Below the pieces are notes generated by a model. The model was not told the origin of the DNA and made no database searches. It worked only from the letters and a program-made list of their open reading frames with translations. Below are positions 48,355-57,460 of a stretch of 64,000 bases of DNA, piece after piece. This DNA comes from Prauserella muralis (GTDB lineage Bacteria; Actinomycetota; Actinomycetes; Mycobacteriales; Pseudonocardiaceae), in contig NZ_MASW01000002.1 in NCBI RefSeq assembly GCF_003202285.1, positions 496,001-560,000 of the forward strand, in the 5' to 3' direction. Each line of letters opens with the position of its first letter. The stretch's first letter is position 1. A program made the translations under genes and the position numbers.

Positions 48355-49730
48355 GCACCCTGCGGTTCGGCTACGGCACCAACGGTTTCGCCAACCACCG
48401 GCTCGACGACGCGCTCGCGATCATCGCCGACCTCGGCTACACGGGCGTGGCGCTCACACTCGACCACAACCATCTCGACCCGTTCGCCGGCGACGTCGCC
48501 GAGCAGACGCGGCGGGTGCGGGCGCGCCTGGAGCAGCTCGGGCTCGGGGTCGTCGTGGAGACCGGCGCCCGGTTCCTGCTCGACCCGTGGCGCAAGCACC
48601 AGCCGACCCTGCTCTCCGACGAGGCGGGCCCCCGGATCGACTTCCTGCGCAGGGCCGCGCGCATCGCCGCCGACCTCGGCGCCGAGTGCGTGTCGTTCTG
48701 GTCCGGCGTCAAGCCGGCCGAGGTGGACGACACGACGGCGTGGCGGCGGCTGCTCGACGGCGTGGCGGCCGTGCTGGAGGACACCCCCGCGCGGTTCGCC
48801 CTCGAACCGGAGCCCGGCCACTTCGTGCAGCACCTCGCCGAGGCGTTGCGGCTGCGCGACGAGCTCGGCGGTCCCGAGCAGCTGGGCATCACGCTCGACG
48901 TCGGGCACTGCGTCGCCGTCGAGCCCTTCGACGCGGCCACCTGCGTGCGCCAGGCCGGGGACCTGCTGTTCAACGTGCAGCTGGACGACATGCGGACCGG
49001 CGTGCACGAGCACCTGGAGTTCGGCGAGGGCGAGCTGGACCTGACCGCGACGCTCGCGGCGCTGGCCGAGGTCGGCTACCGGGGGCTGGCCGCCATCGAG
49101 CTGCCCCGGCACAGCCACGCCGCACCCGACGTGGCGCGGCGCGGCCTGCGGGCGCTGCGCGCGGCCGACTGGCTGGCCGACGCCGAGCGCACCGTGCGGG
49201 CCGACCCGGCGAGGATCCGCACGTTGTTCCCCGCCGTGGGACGCAAGGCGGGCCGCTCGGCGCTCGACGCCCACGGCCTCGTCCACGGCACCGTGGACGA
49301 CAAGGCCCGCGTGCGGCTGCTCGCCGCGCTCAAGCCGGAGGACCTGGCCGCCGAGGTGCCCGACCTGTACCGCTACGGCGACGGCGCCGAGCGCAGGGCC
49401 GTGCTGCGCGGGCTGCACCTGCTTCCGCCCGAGGCGGCGGGCACCGGCGTGCGGCTGGTGGAGGACGCGCTGCGCGCCAACGACATCGGTCTGGTGGCCG
49501 CGGCGCTCGGCCCGTTCGCCGCCGAGCACCTCGACGCCCACACGTGGCGGCACGGCGTGCTCAAGTGCCTGTTCGTCGGCGTGCCGGTGGCGGCCGTCGC
49601 CGGGCTGGGCGACCGGGTGGACGACGAACTGGTCCGCATGGTCGGCGACTACGCCGCCGAGCGGCGGGCCGCGGGCCGCGACGTGCCGTCCGACATCGAC
49701 GTGATCCTGCAGGAGGCTGGCGCGCAATGA
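48351..49730 (+). CDS. eboA: Xylose-isomerase-like TIM barrel fused to EboA domain
   Basis: A 459-residue two-domain protein. Residues 1 to about 280 form a sugar isomerase/epimerase TIM barrel (RFGYGTNGFANHRLDDALAIIADLGYTGVALTLDHN; metal-site glutamates in RFALEPEPGHFVQHL and GITLDVGHCVAVEPFDA). Residues about 285-459 are an EboA domain, with the characteristic HTWRHGVLKCLFVGVPVAAVAGL and MVGDYAAERRAAGRDVP. ATG overlaps the eboC stop by four bases. The fusion implies that the isomerase and EboA act on the same metabolite. Confidence 0.85.
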   Translation: MSTLRFGYGTNGFANHRLDDALAIIADLGYTGVALTLDHNHLDPFAGDVAEQTRRVRARLEQLGLGVVVETGARFLLDPWRKHQPTLLSDEAGPRIDFLRRAARIAADLGAECVSFWSGVKPAEVDDTTAWRRLLDGVAAVLEDTPARFALEPEPGHFVQHLAEALRLRDELGGPEQLGITLDVGHCVAVEPFDAATCVRQAGDLLFNVQLDDMRTGVHEHLEFGEGELDLTATLAALAEVGYRGLAAIELPRHSHAAPDVARRGLRALRAADWLADAERTVRADPARIRTLFPAVGRKAGRSALDAHGLVHGTVDDKARVRLLAALKPEDLAAEVPDLYRYGDGAERRAVLRGLHLLPPEAAGTGVRLVEDALRANDIGLVAAALGPFAAEHLDAHTWRHGVLKCLFVGVPVAAVAGLGDRVDDELVRMVGDYAAERRAAGRDVPSDIDVILQEAGAQ

Positions 49731-50590
49731 GGATCTTCGATCCGCACATCCACATGACGTCCCGCACCACCGACGACTACGAGGCGATGTACGCCGCCGG
49801 GGTCCGCGCGCTGGTCGAGCCCGCGTTCTGGCTCGGCCAGCCGCGCACGAGCGTCGGCTCGTTCACCGACTACTTCGACGGGCTGATCGGCTGGGAACGC
49901 TTCCGCGCCTCGCAGTTCGGGATCCGGCATCACTGCACGATCGCGCTCAACCCCAAGGAGGCCAACGACCCACGGTGCACGGACGTGCTCGACGTGCTGC
50001 CGCGCTACCTCACCAAGGACGGCGTGGTCGCCGTCGGCGAGGTCGGCTACGACTCGATGACCGAGGCGGAGGAGAAGGCGTTCGCGCACCAGCTGCAGCT
50101 GGCCGTCGAGTACGAGCTGCCCGTCCTGGTGCACACCCCGCACCGCGACAAGCTGGCGGGCACTAAGCGCACGCTCGAGGTGGTGCGCGAGTCGGGGATC
50201 GCGCCGGAGCGCGTCGTCGTCGACCACCTCAACGAGGTCACGGTGGGCCTGGTGGCCGAGGCCGGATGCTGGATGGGCTTTTCCATCTATCCGCACACCA
50301 AGATGGACGAGCATCGCATGGTGGCGATCCTCGCCGAGTACGGCACGGCGCGGATGCTGGTGAACTCGGCGGCCGACTGGGGCCGCTCCGACCCGCTCAA
50401 GACCTACCGCACCGGGCAGGCCATGCTCGCGGGCGGGTTCACCGAGTCCGATGTGGACACCGTGCTGTGGCGCAACCCGGTGGAATTCTACGGCCAGAGC
50501 GGCAATCTGATGCTCGACCCGCTGGAGGAGTCGAGCCCGACCGGAGCGACGTTCGAGGGCAACTCCGTGCTCCGCGGTGCGAGGCAGTGA
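49727..50590 (+). CDS. eboB: TatD-like metal-dependent hydrolase, EboB type
   Basis: A 287-residue amidohydrolase-fold protein. Metal-site features: HIH in FDPHIHMTSR near the N-terminus, glutamate in VAVGEVGYDS, histidines in LPVLVHTPHRDK and VVDHLNEVT, aspartate in VNSAADWGRSDPL. It is specific to Ebo operons rather than general TatD nucleases, judged by its distinct middle and C-terminal parts. Coupled to both neighbours by ATGA and GTGA overlaps. Confidence 0.87.
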   Translation: MRIFDPHIHMTSRTTDDYEAMYAAGVRALVEPAFWLGQPRTSVGSFTDYFDGLIGWERFRASQFGIRHHCTIALNPKEANDPRCTDVLDVLPRYLTKDGVVAVGEVGYDSMTEAEEKAFAHQLQLAVEYELPVLVHTPHRDKLAGTKRTLEVVRESGIAPERVVVDHLNEVTVGLVAEAGCWMGFSIYPHTKMDEHRMVAILAEYGTARMLVNSAADWGRSDPLKTYRTGQAMLAGGFTESDVDTVLWRNPVEFYGQSGNLMLDPLEESSPTGATFEGNSVLRGARQ

Positions 50591-51699
50591 CGGCGCCCAT
50601 GCTGCTGTCGTACTGCACGAACGTGCATCCGGCCGAGGACCTCGACGGCATCCTGCGCCAGCTGGACGCCTACGCGGTGCCGGTGCGCCAGAGGCTGGGC
50701 GAGGAGCGGCTCGGTGTCGGCCTCTGGCTGGCCGCCGAGGTCGCCGCCGGGCTGGCCGGCGACCGCACCGCGCGCCACCGGCTGCGGGCGGAGCTGTCGG
50801 CCCGCGGGCTTGCGGTGCAGACCCTCAACGCGTTTCCCTACGGCGGGTTCCACGACGAGGTCGTCAAGCACTCGGTGTACCTGCCGACGTGGACCGACAC
50901 CCGCAGACTGCGCTACACGCTCGACTGCATCACGGTGCTGGCCGACCTGCTGCCGCCCGACGTGGGCTACGGCAGCATCTCGACGCTGCCGCTGGCCTGG
51001 CGCGAGCCGTGGAGCCCTTCGCACGACGTGCGCGCGGGCATCGCGTTCGAGGAGGTCACCCGGGTGCTGCGCACGGCGCTGGCCCGGCACGAGCAGCCGA
51101 TCCGGCTCGCGATCGAGCCCGAGCCCGGCTGCGTGCTCGACACCGTGGCCGACGCGGTGACGTGGCTGGCCGGCCGAGTCGACCCCGAGCACGTCGGGCT
51201 CTGCCTGGACACCTGCCACCTGGCGGTGTCGTTCGCCGATCCGGCGGCCACCGTCGACCGGATCTACGAGGCGGGCCTGCGGGTGGTGAAGGTGCAGGCC
51301 TCGGCCGCGTTGCACGTCGAGCGGCCCGGCACGGAGGAGGCGAGGGCGGCACTGGCCGAGTTCGCCGAGCCGCGCTACCTGCACCAGGTACGCGAGTTGT
51401 TGCCCACCGGCGACGTTCTCGCCGCCGACGACCTGCCGCAGGCGCTGGCCGAGCTGCCCGCGACCGGCCCGTGGCGGGTGCACTTCCACGTGCCGCTGCA
51501 CGCCCCGCCCGACCCGCCGCTGACGTCCACGACCGGTGTGCTGGAGACGAGCCTGCGGGCGCTCGCCGCGCGCGGCGAGCTGCCGCACGTGGAGGTCGAG
51601 ACCTACACCTGGAACGTCCTGCCGCCCCGGCAACGGCAGGACCTGGCTGCCGGGATCGCCGGAGAACTCGCCTGGGCCCGCACGGAGGTGACCCGATGA
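50587..51699 (+). CDS. eboE: EboE-type TIM-barrel protein (metabolite traffic protein)
   Basis: A 370-residue TIM-barrel protein of the sugar isomerase fold. [32 protein letters not shown] at the N-terminus and [41 protein letters not shown] in the middle are typical of EboE; acidic metal-site residues occur in [13 protein letters not shown] and [16 protein letters not shown] overlaps the eboB stop. EboE is known only as a component of metabolite-export operons; its reaction is not established. Confidence 0.87.
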   Translation: MTAPMLLSYCTNVHPAEDLDGILRQLDAYAVPVRQRLGEERLGVGLWLAAEVAAGLAGDRTARHRLRAELSARGLAVQTLNAFPYGGFHDEVVKHSVYLPTWTDTRRLRYTLDCITVLADLLPPDVGYGSISTLPLAWREPWSPSHDVRAGIAFEEVTRVLRTALARHEQPIRLAIEPEPGCVLDTVADAVTWLAGRVDPEHVGLCLDTCHLAVSFADPAATVDRIYEAGLRVVKVQASAALHVERPGTEEARAALAEFAEPRYLHQVRELLPTGDVLAADDLPQALAELPATGPWRVHFHVPLHAPPDPPLTSTTGVLETSLRALAARGELPHVEVETYTWNVLPPRQRQDLAAGIAGELAWARTEVTR

Positions 51700-53096
51700 A
51701 GAAGCTGCTCGTGATCGACGTCGTGGGCATGACGCCCGCGTTGCTGCGGCACATGCCCCACCTGACGGCGATGGCGACCCGGGGCTGGCAGGCGGAGCTG
51801 GGCACGGTGCTGCCCGCCGTGACGTGCAGCGCGCAGTCGACGTTTCTCACCGGGCTCATGCCCGCCGAGCACGGCATCGTCGGCAACGGCTGGTACTTCC
51901 GCGACCTCGGCGAGGTCTACCTCTGGCGCCAGCACAACAAGCTCGTCGGCGGCCAGAAGGTGTGGGAGACCGCGCGCGATGCCCGCCCCGGCTACACCGC
52001 GGCCAACGTGTGCTGGTGGTACGCGATGGGCGCGACCACCGACTTCACCATCACCCCGCGGCCGATCTACCACGCCGACGGCCGCAAGTCACCCGACTGC
52101 TACACGCGCCCTCCGTCCCTGCACGACGAGCTGACCGAGGCGCTCGGTCCATTCCCGCTGTTCCACTACTGGGGGCCGACGGCGTCGATCGCGTCCACCC
52201 GGTGGATCGTCGCCGCCGCGCGCAGGCTGCTGCGCACCGAACGCCCGGACCTGCATTTGGTGTACGTGCCGCACCTGGACTACGACCTGCAGCGCTTCGG
52301 CCCCGAATCGCCGCAGGCGGCCGCCGCGGCACGGGCCGTCGACACGGAGCTGGCGCCGCTGCTGACCGACGCACAGGCCGACGGCTACGCGGTCATCGCG
52401 CTGTCGGAGTACGGGATCACCGCGGTGGACACCCCCGTGGACATCAACCGCGTGCTGCGCCGCGAGGGCCTGCTGGAGGTCTACACCCAGGACGGCATGG
52501 AGTACCTGGACCCGTGGGTGTCGCGGGCGTTCGCGGTGGCCGACCACCAGGTCGCCCACGTCTACGTCGCCGACGAGCAGGACCTGCCTCGCGTGCGGGA
52601 TCTGGTGGCCGGGCTGTCCGGTGTGGACGAGGTGCTGGACAGGCAGGAACAGGCCCGATACGGGCTGCACCACGAGCGGGCCGGCGAGCTCGTCGCCGTG
52701 GCGGAACCCAGGGCGTGGTTCACCTACTACTACTGGCTCGACGACGCACACGCGCCGGATTTCGCCAGGGGAGTGGAGATCCACCGCAAGCCGGGTTACG
52801 ATCCGGCGGAGCTGTTCTTCGATCCCGCCGACCGTCTCGTCAAGGTCAAGGCGGGCGCCAACCTCGTCCGCAAGAAGGCCGGCCTGCGTTACGCGATGAA
52901 CGTGGTGCCGACCGACCCCCGCTACGTCCGGGGCTCGCACGGCAGGCTCCCGGACTCCAAGGCCGACGGTCCTGTGCTGCTCTGCTCAGAGCCCGAGATG
53001 CCGTCCACAGTAGAGAGCAGTGGTCGCGTGCCGGCCACCGACGTCCGAGACCTTCTCCTGCAAGTGCAAGGGATCCGAGAGGGAGCTTACCGATGA
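51696..53096 (+). CDS. eboF: Nucleotide pyrophosphatase/phosphodiesterase-like protein, EboF type
   Basis: A 466-residue alkaline-phosphatase-superfamily protein. The nucleophile region [30 protein letters not shown] has the threonine and the nearby pattern of the NPP family; [11 protein letters not shown] and VALSEYG-like IALSEYG supply metal-site residues. No signal peptide is visible, so it should be cytosolic. ATG overlaps the eboE stop; its stop overlaps the next gene. It could cleave a phosphodiester-linked sugar or cyclitol intermediate (inference). Confidence 0.87.
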   Translation: MKKLLVIDVVGMTPALLRHMPHLTAMATRGWQAELGTVLPAVTCSAQSTFLTGLMPAEHGIVGNGWYFRDLGEVYLWRQHNKLVGGQKVWETARDARPGYTAANVCWWYAMGATTDFTITPRPIYHADGRKSPDCYTRPPSLHDELTEALGPFPLFHYWGPTASIASTRWIVAAARRLLRTERPDLHLVYVPHLDYDLQRFGPESPQAAAAARAVDTELAPLLTDAQADGYAVIALSEYGITAVDTPVDINRVLRREGLLEVYTQDGMEYLDPWVSRAFAVADHQVAHVYVADEQDLPRVRDLVAGLSGVDEVLDRQEQARYGLHHERAGELVAVAEPRAWFTYYYWLDDAHAPDFARGVEIHRKPGYDPAELFFDPADRLVKVKAGANLVRKKAGLRYAMNVVPTDPRYVRGSHGRLPDSKADGPVLLCSEPEMPSTVESSGRVPATDVRDLLLQVQGIREGAYR

Positions 53097-54100
53097 GCCG
53101 ACCGGTTACGCTGTTCACCGGCCAGTGGGCCGACCTGCCGTTCGAGGAGGTGTGCAGGTACGCCTCCGAGTGGGGCTACGACGGGCTGGAAATCGCCTGC
53201 TCCGGAGACCACTTCGAGGTCGACCGCGCACTGTCCGAAGAGGATTACGTCTCGGACAGGCTGAAGCTGCTCGACTCGTACGGGCTCAAGGTGTGGGCCA
53301 TCTCCAACCACCTGGTCGGCCAGGCCGTGTGCGACGACCCGATCGACGAGCGGCACCGCAACATCCTGCCCGCCCGCATCTGGGGTGACGGAGAGCCCGA
53401 GGGTGTGCGGCAGCGCGCCGCGGCCGAGCTGGCCGACACGGCCCGCGCCGCGGCCAAGCTGGGCGTGAACACCGTCATCGGCTTCACCGGGTCGAAGATC
53501 TGGAAGTACGTGGCGATGTTCCCGCCCGTGTCCCAGGACATGATCGACGACGGCTACGCCGACTTCGCGGCGCGCTGGAACCCCATCCTCGACGTGTTCG
53601 ACGAGGTGGGGGTGCGCTTCGCCCACGAGGTCCACCCCAGCGAGATCGCCTACGACTACTGGACCACGAAGCGCGCGCTGGAGGCCGTGGGCAACCGGCC
53701 CGCGTTCGGCCTCAACTGGGACCCCTCGCACTTCGTGTGGCAGGACCTGGACCCGGTCGGGTTCATCCTCGACTTCGCCGACCGTATCTACCACGTGGAC
53801 TGCAAGGACACCAAGAAGCGCTTCGACGGCCGCAACGGGCGGCTCGGCTCGCACCTGCCGTGGGCCGACCCGCGCCGGGGCTGGGACTTCGTGTCCACCG
53901 GCCACGGCGACGTCGACTGGGAGAGCGCGTTTCGCGCCCTGAACTCGATCGGCTACACCGGGCCGATCTCGGTGGAGTGGGAAGACGCGGGCATGGATCG
54001 CCTGCGTGGAGCCGCCGAAGCCGTGCACTACATCCGGAATCTCAACTTCGACAAGCCGGCGGCGGCATTCGACGCCGCCTTCAGCACCGAAGGGAACTGA
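53093..54100 (+). CDS. Sugar phosphate isomerase/epimerase (cytosolic TIM barrel)
   Basis: A 335-residue xylose-isomerase-like protein without signal peptide. Segments: [109 protein letters not shown] and VEWEDAGMD supply the metal ligands. It resembles isomerases found with inositol and 3-keto-sugar catabolism. ATG overlaps the eboF stop by four bases, and the last gene begins six bases after its end. Confidence 0.88.
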   Translation: MSRPVTLFTGQWADLPFEEVCRYASEWGYDGLEIACSGDHFEVDRALSEEDYVSDRLKLLDSYGLKVWAISNHLVGQAVCDDPIDERHRNILPARIWGDGEPEGVRQRAAAELADTARAAAKLGVNTVIGFTGSKIWKYVAMFPPVSQDMIDDGYADFAARWNPILDVFDEVGVRFAHEVHPSEIAYDYWTTKRALEAVGNRPAFGLNWDPSHFVWQDLDPVGFILDFADRIYHVDCKDTKKRFDGRNGRLGSHLPWADPRRGWDFVSTGHGDVDWESAFRALNSIGYTGPISVEWEDAGMDRLRGAAEAVHYIRNLNFDKPAAAFDAAFSTEGN

Positions 54101-54106
54101 TTCACC

Positions 54107-54964
54107 ATGACCGAATCCTCGTTGCCCCGCCGCGCGTTCCTGCGTACCGCCGCGACCGCGGCGGCCGCCGTGGGAGTCGCGGGCACACTGTCGGGCACGG
54201 CGCACGCGGGCTGGGGCCACGGCACGCGGCGCATCCCGCTGCACCACATCAGCGTCCAGCTCTACACGCTGCGCAGCCTGATGCAGGACGACCCCGACGG
54301 CACGCTCGGCGCGCTGGCCGACATCGGCTACCGCTGTGTCGAGCTGGCGGGCACCTACGGCCGCTCGGCCACGGAGTTCCGCGCGCTGCTGGACAAGCAC
54401 CACCTGCGGGCCACCTCCGCGCACGTCGGTTTCGACGGGGCGGACGTCGACCAGCTCATCGCCGACGCCAAGATCCTCGGTTACCACAAGGCCGACTGCG
54501 CGTGGGCCAGCTACTCGACGGTCGCCGACTGGACGGCGTTCGCGCAGCGGCTGGAGCAGGCGGGCAAGGCGTTCCGCGAGGCCGGGATCGCCTACGGCTA
54601 CCACAACCACGCCCACGAGTACCAGCCGATCGACGGTGTGCGGCCGATCGACATCATCGCCCGCAACACCACGCGGCAGAACATCCACTTCGAGTACGAC
54701 CTGTACTGGGTGGTGACCGGTGGTGCCGACCCGGTGGAGGAGTACTACCGCTACTTCGGCCGCGTGAAGCAGTTCCACGTCAAGGACAGGGCCGCCGACG
54801 GTGGCTTCGCCGACCTGGGCACCGGCACGATCGACTTCGCGCGCATCTTCCGCGACACCTGGCGCGGCGGGATGAAGCAGTACATCGTCGAGCACGACCA
54901 GCCCACCGACCCGCTCAGCACCGCCAAGGTGGGCTTCGAGTACCTGCGCGACCTGCGCTTCTGA
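54107..54964 (+). CDS. Tat-exported sugar isomerase/epimerase-like TIM barrel
   Basis: A 285-residue protein with a twin-arginine signal (PRRAFLRTAATAAAAVGVAGTLSGTAHA, cleavage likely after A34) and a mature xylose-isomerase-like barrel (VQLYTLRSLMQDDPDGTLGALADIGYRCVELAG, YHNHAHEYQPIDG, FEYDLYWVVTGGADP, FHVKDRAADG). Export by Tat fits a folded, metal-loaded enzyme. It is the last gene of the operon and would act outside the membrane, perhaps together with the exported DUF1080 protein. Exact reaction unknown. Confidence 0.87.
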   Translation: MTESSLPRRAFLRTAATAAAAVGVAGTLSGTAHAGWGHGTRRIPLHHISVQLYTLRSLMQDDPDGTLGALADIGYRCVELAGTYGRSATEFRALLDKHHLRATSAHVGFDGADVDQLIADAKILGYHKADCAWASYSTVADWTAFAQRLEQAGKAFREAGIAYGYHNHAHEYQPIDGVRPIDIIARNTTRQNIHFEYDLYWVVTGGADPVEEYYRYFGRVKQFHVKDRAADGGFADLGTGTIDFARIFRDTWRGGMKQYIVEHDQPTDPLSTAKVGFEYLRDLRF

Positions 54965-54975
54965 CGCGTAGCCCC

Positions 54976-55064
54976 AAGCTCCCCAATGCGGCATTCGCTC
55001 CATCCAGTGGAGCGAATGCCGCATTCGCTCCACTGAGTGGAACAAATGTGGCATTGGGGAGCTT
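54976..55064. repeat. 89-bp palindromic intergenic repeat, copy 3
   Basis: Again 89 bp with ends AAGCTCCCCAATGCGGCATT and CATTGGGGAGCTT. Inside are two hairpin units: GCATTCGCTCCA / TGGAGCGAATGC, and GCATTCGCTCCACT with a partner AGTGGAACAAATGT. It is close to the reverse complement of copy 2. It lies between the rightward Tat-exported isomerase and the leftward toroid-fold gene, whose TAA stop uses its last base. Confidence 0.85.
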
Positions 55065-55954
55065 TAGCCGAGGCGGTCCGCGGCACGCAGGATCGCCACG
55101 GCACTCACGGTCGCGTAGCCCTGCCATTCCAGCGCGGCGGCGGGGGAGTAGCTGGTGAAGTCGACGCGCCAGCCCCCGTCGTCGTGCTGCTCGGCGGCCA
55201 GCCGCCGGAGGTCCGCGGCGACCACGTCGTCGGAGAACAGCCCGCGCGCGGGCGTGTCCGGCCACGGCGCGAAGTCCAGCGGGCGCATGTACTCCTCCTC
55301 GGCGCCGCCGTCGACGTGCACGAGGCCGTTCTCCGGTACGAACGCGCCGAGGCGCTTGAGCAGGGCGGCCGCCTCGGGGTAGGCCGGCGCGGCCTCGTCC
55401 AGCAACCGGACGGCGAAGGCGAGCTCGATGGCGAACGGCGCGGTGTCGAGCTCGCGGATGGTGGCCAGGCAGTACTCGGTGGCCGTGCGCAGCCACGGAT
55501 GCTCGGCGACGGCCCTGTCGTGGGCCGCGACGCGGTGGGCGTTGGCGGCAACGATGGCCGTGATCTGCAACGACGACGCGGCGGGGTCGGCGCCCGTCCA
55601 GAACGGCGCCGACGCGGCAGGCCTCGTCACGGGCAACGCGAACGGCAGGCCACCGTCGGGCAGGGTCACCGACGCCAGCCAGTCGCACAGTTCGGCGGCG
55701 CGCGGGCTCGTCACGGGCGCGACGTCGGCGAACACCTCGAAGGCGTGCAGCGCGGGGCCGGGCTGGCTCTCCGGCGAGCGCAGGTCCGGTTCGAGACCCC
55801 AGCCGTACCCGCCGTCGGGGTTGCGGTAGGCCTCGAGCGCGGCGAGCGCGGGGCCGGGGTCGCCCTCGCCGAGGGCGAGGCGGAACCGATGCTGATCGAG
55901 CAGCCGGGCATGGGCGGCCATGAAGTCGTGGGCCGCGGTGATGTCGAGTGTCAT
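55064..55954 (-). CDS. Hypothetical protein with prenyltransferase/terpene-cyclase-like toroid fold
   Basis: A 296-residue protein with repeated helical units of the alpha/alpha-toroid type: PALAALEAYRNPDGGYGWGLEPDLRSPESQPGPALHAFEVF, DWLASVTLPDGGLPFALP, and LRRLAAEQHDDGGWRVDFTSYSPAAALEWQGYATVSAVAIL. The D/N-G-G-W/Y repeats resemble QW-like motifs of cyclases, but the catalytic aspartate-rich motifs are not visible. No signal peptide. Function unknown. Confidence 0.78.
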   Translation of the reverse strand: MTLDITAAHDFMAAHARLLDQHRFRLALGEGDPGPALAALEAYRNPDGGYGWGLEPDLRSPESQPGPALHAFEVFADVAPVTSPRAAELCDWLASVTLPDGGLPFALPVTRPAASAPFWTGADPAASSLQITAIVAANAHRVAAHDRAVAEHPWLRTATEYCLATIRELDTAPFAIELAFAVRLLDEAAPAYPEAAALLKRLGAFVPENGLVHVDGGAEEEYMRPLDFAPWPDTPARGLFSDDVVAADLRRLAAEQHDDGGWRVDFTSYSPAAALEWQGYATVSAVAILRAADRLG

Positions 55955-55981
55955 GCGGCCAGCTTGCCCCGGCCAGCGTGC

Positions 55982-56425
55982 TCAGTCTTGAACAGACCGG
56001 ACACCGCGCCGGTCGCGTTCACAGGCCGTGCGCAACTCGCCTGCCACGCGCTCCGGGTCGTCGACGCACACCGTCAGCGAGCGGTGCCGGATACCGAAGG
56101 GCTCGTGGCCGTGGACGGCCTCGTGGAAGTCGAGGTGCACCCGGTCGCCGGACGCCCGCACGCCGGAGATGTTCGACAGCGGCGTCTCGAACGACCAGCC
56201 GCCATAGCGGACCTCGAGGCAGCCCCTGACCACGCGCAGCCGCGAGTTGTCGCGCAACGCCCCCAGCAGCGGCACGACCGCGTGCAACGGGCCCGCGAAC
56301 GTGAAGCCCGACGCGATCACCCCGTCCGAGGTGGGGCAGTGCACCTCGGCGGCCCTCGTCAGGTCGCCGAACGTCTCGGCCTCCTCGCGCAGCCTCGCGG
56401 CCCAGCGCCGGCGATGCGATGTCAC
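55982..56425 (-). CDS. Hypothetical protein
   Basis: A 147-residue soluble protein (MTSHRRRWAARLREEAETFGDLTRAAEVHCPTSDGV ... YGGWSFETPLSNISGVRASG ... HEPFGIRHRSLTVCVDDPERV). The second half alternates short strands, like a small PH-like or barrel domain, but no family is recognised. GTG at 56425 lies 7-8 bases after a TATATC on the same strand, so the transcript is probably leaderless. Confidence 0.7.
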   Translation of the reverse strand: MTSHRRRWAARLREEAETFGDLTRAAEVHCPTSDGVIASGFTFAGPLHAVVPLLGALRDNSRLRVVRGCLEVRYGGWSFETPLSNISGVRASGDRVHLDFHEAVHGHEPFGIRHRSLTVCVDDPERVAGELRTACERDRRGVRSVQD

Positions 56426-56466
56426 GCCATCGATATACCCATGGCGATGCCGTTCGAATCCGTCAC

Positions 56467-56838
56467 TCAACCGGTGTGCTCGAGGGCGGATTCCACTGTC
56501 GGGTGAAGCACGAGCGTGGCGCGCAGTCCGACCGCGTCCACCGGCCTGCGGATCGCGCGCTGCACGGCGACGATCCGCAGCGGGGTGCCGCGCTCGGCGG
56601 CGGCGTCGTGCGCCCGCAGCAGCAGCGCCAGCCCGCACGAGCCGAGAAAGCCCACGCCGGTCAGGTCGACCACGAGCGGATGGGGAGGCGGCACCGCCTC
56701 CAGCGCCTCCGTCAGGTACCGCTCCAGCCGGGGCGCGGTGGCGAGATCGATGTCGCCGGTGACCCGGACGATCAGGCTCTGGCCCTGGCGCTCGTCGGTC
56801 ACGTCGAGCAGCGGGCTCTGCGGTGGCAGCTCGGGCAC
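56467..56838 (-). CDS. STAS-domain protein (anti-sigma factor antagonist-like)
   Basis: A 123-residue single STAS domain. The core LIVRVTGDIDLATAPRLERYLTEALEA and LVVDLTGVGFLGSCGLALLLRAH match anti-anti-sigma factors; S in FLGSCGL is the usual phosphorylation site. GTG at 56838 follows GGAGGTGCC. No sigma factor or anti-sigma kinase gene is adjacent, so partners are unknown. Confidence 0.87.
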   Translation of the reverse strand: MPELPPQSPLLDVTDERQGQSLIVRVTGDIDLATAPRLERYLTEALEAVPPPHPLVVDLTGVGFLGSCGLALLLRAHDAAAERGTPLRIVAVQRAIRRPVDAVGLRATLVLHPTVESALEHTG

Positions 56839-57015
56839 GGCACCTCCAGCGGAAGGAACGCCCAGGACGGATCGGCAGGGTTTCGCGGGCCGCTGCTGCT
56901 CAACCGCCTTAGTGACTGCAGCGTAGCGGCGGGCAGGCCGAGTGCATAGCCCGCGGGACGGGTAGTCCGGAGGTGACCGCGTCACAACCGACGACAACGA
57001 GGGAGCTGAGTTTCG

Positions 57016-57432
57016 GTGACTCAGGTACGCGAGATCATGACGTCCGACCCCGCCTGCGTCGACAGCAGCGACACGGTGGCCCACGCCGCCAGGAAGATGG
57101 CCGACGCCGATGTCGGCGCACTGCCGATCCGGGGTGAGGACAACCAGCTCAAGGGCATGCTCACCGACCGCGACATCGTGGTGCGCGTGCTGGCCGAGGG
57201 CAAGGACCCGGTGGCCCTGCACGCCAGCGAGCTTGCCCGCGGCGACGTGGTGACCGTGCGGCCCGACGACGACGTGGCCGAGGCCCTGGACAAGATGGCG
57301 CGCCACCAGGTGCGGCGCCTTCCTGTGGTCGAGGGTCAGCGCCTCGTCGGCATCGTGGCGCAGGCCGACGCCGCCCGGCACCTGGACGAGCGCAAGGTCG
57401 GCGGGACCGTGGAGTCGATCTCCGAGTCGTGA
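57016..57432 (+). CDS. Two-CBS-domain protein
   Basis: A 138-residue protein of two CBS modules (VREIMTSDPACVDSSDTVAHAARKMADADVGALPIRGEDNQLKGMLTDRDIVVRVL and ARGDVVTVRPDDDVAEALDKMARHQVRRLPVVEGQRLVGIVAQADAARHL). Such stand-alone CBS pairs bind adenosine nucleotides and are often stress or hypoxia proteins in actinobacteria. GTG start with GGGAG upstream. It converges on the UDP-glucose dehydrogenase gene. Confidence 0.9.
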   Translation: MTQVREIMTSDPACVDSSDTVAHAARKMADADVGALPIRGEDNQLKGMLTDRDIVVRVLAEGKDPVALHASELARGDVVTVRPDDDVAEALDKMARHQVRRLPVVEGQRLVGIVAQADAARHLDERKVGGTVESISES

Positions 57433-57460
57433 CGGCCACCGGCGAGCTCACCGGCGGCCG
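57433..57460. terminator. Imperfect palindrome between converging CBS and ugd genes
   Basis: CGGCC (57433-57437) and CCGG (57439-57442) pair with CCGG (57451-57454) and GGCCG (57456-57460), with one mismatch and an eight-base loop. It begins after the CBS stop and overlaps the ugd stop, so it may end transcripts from both sides. No T-run. Confidence 0.4.
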
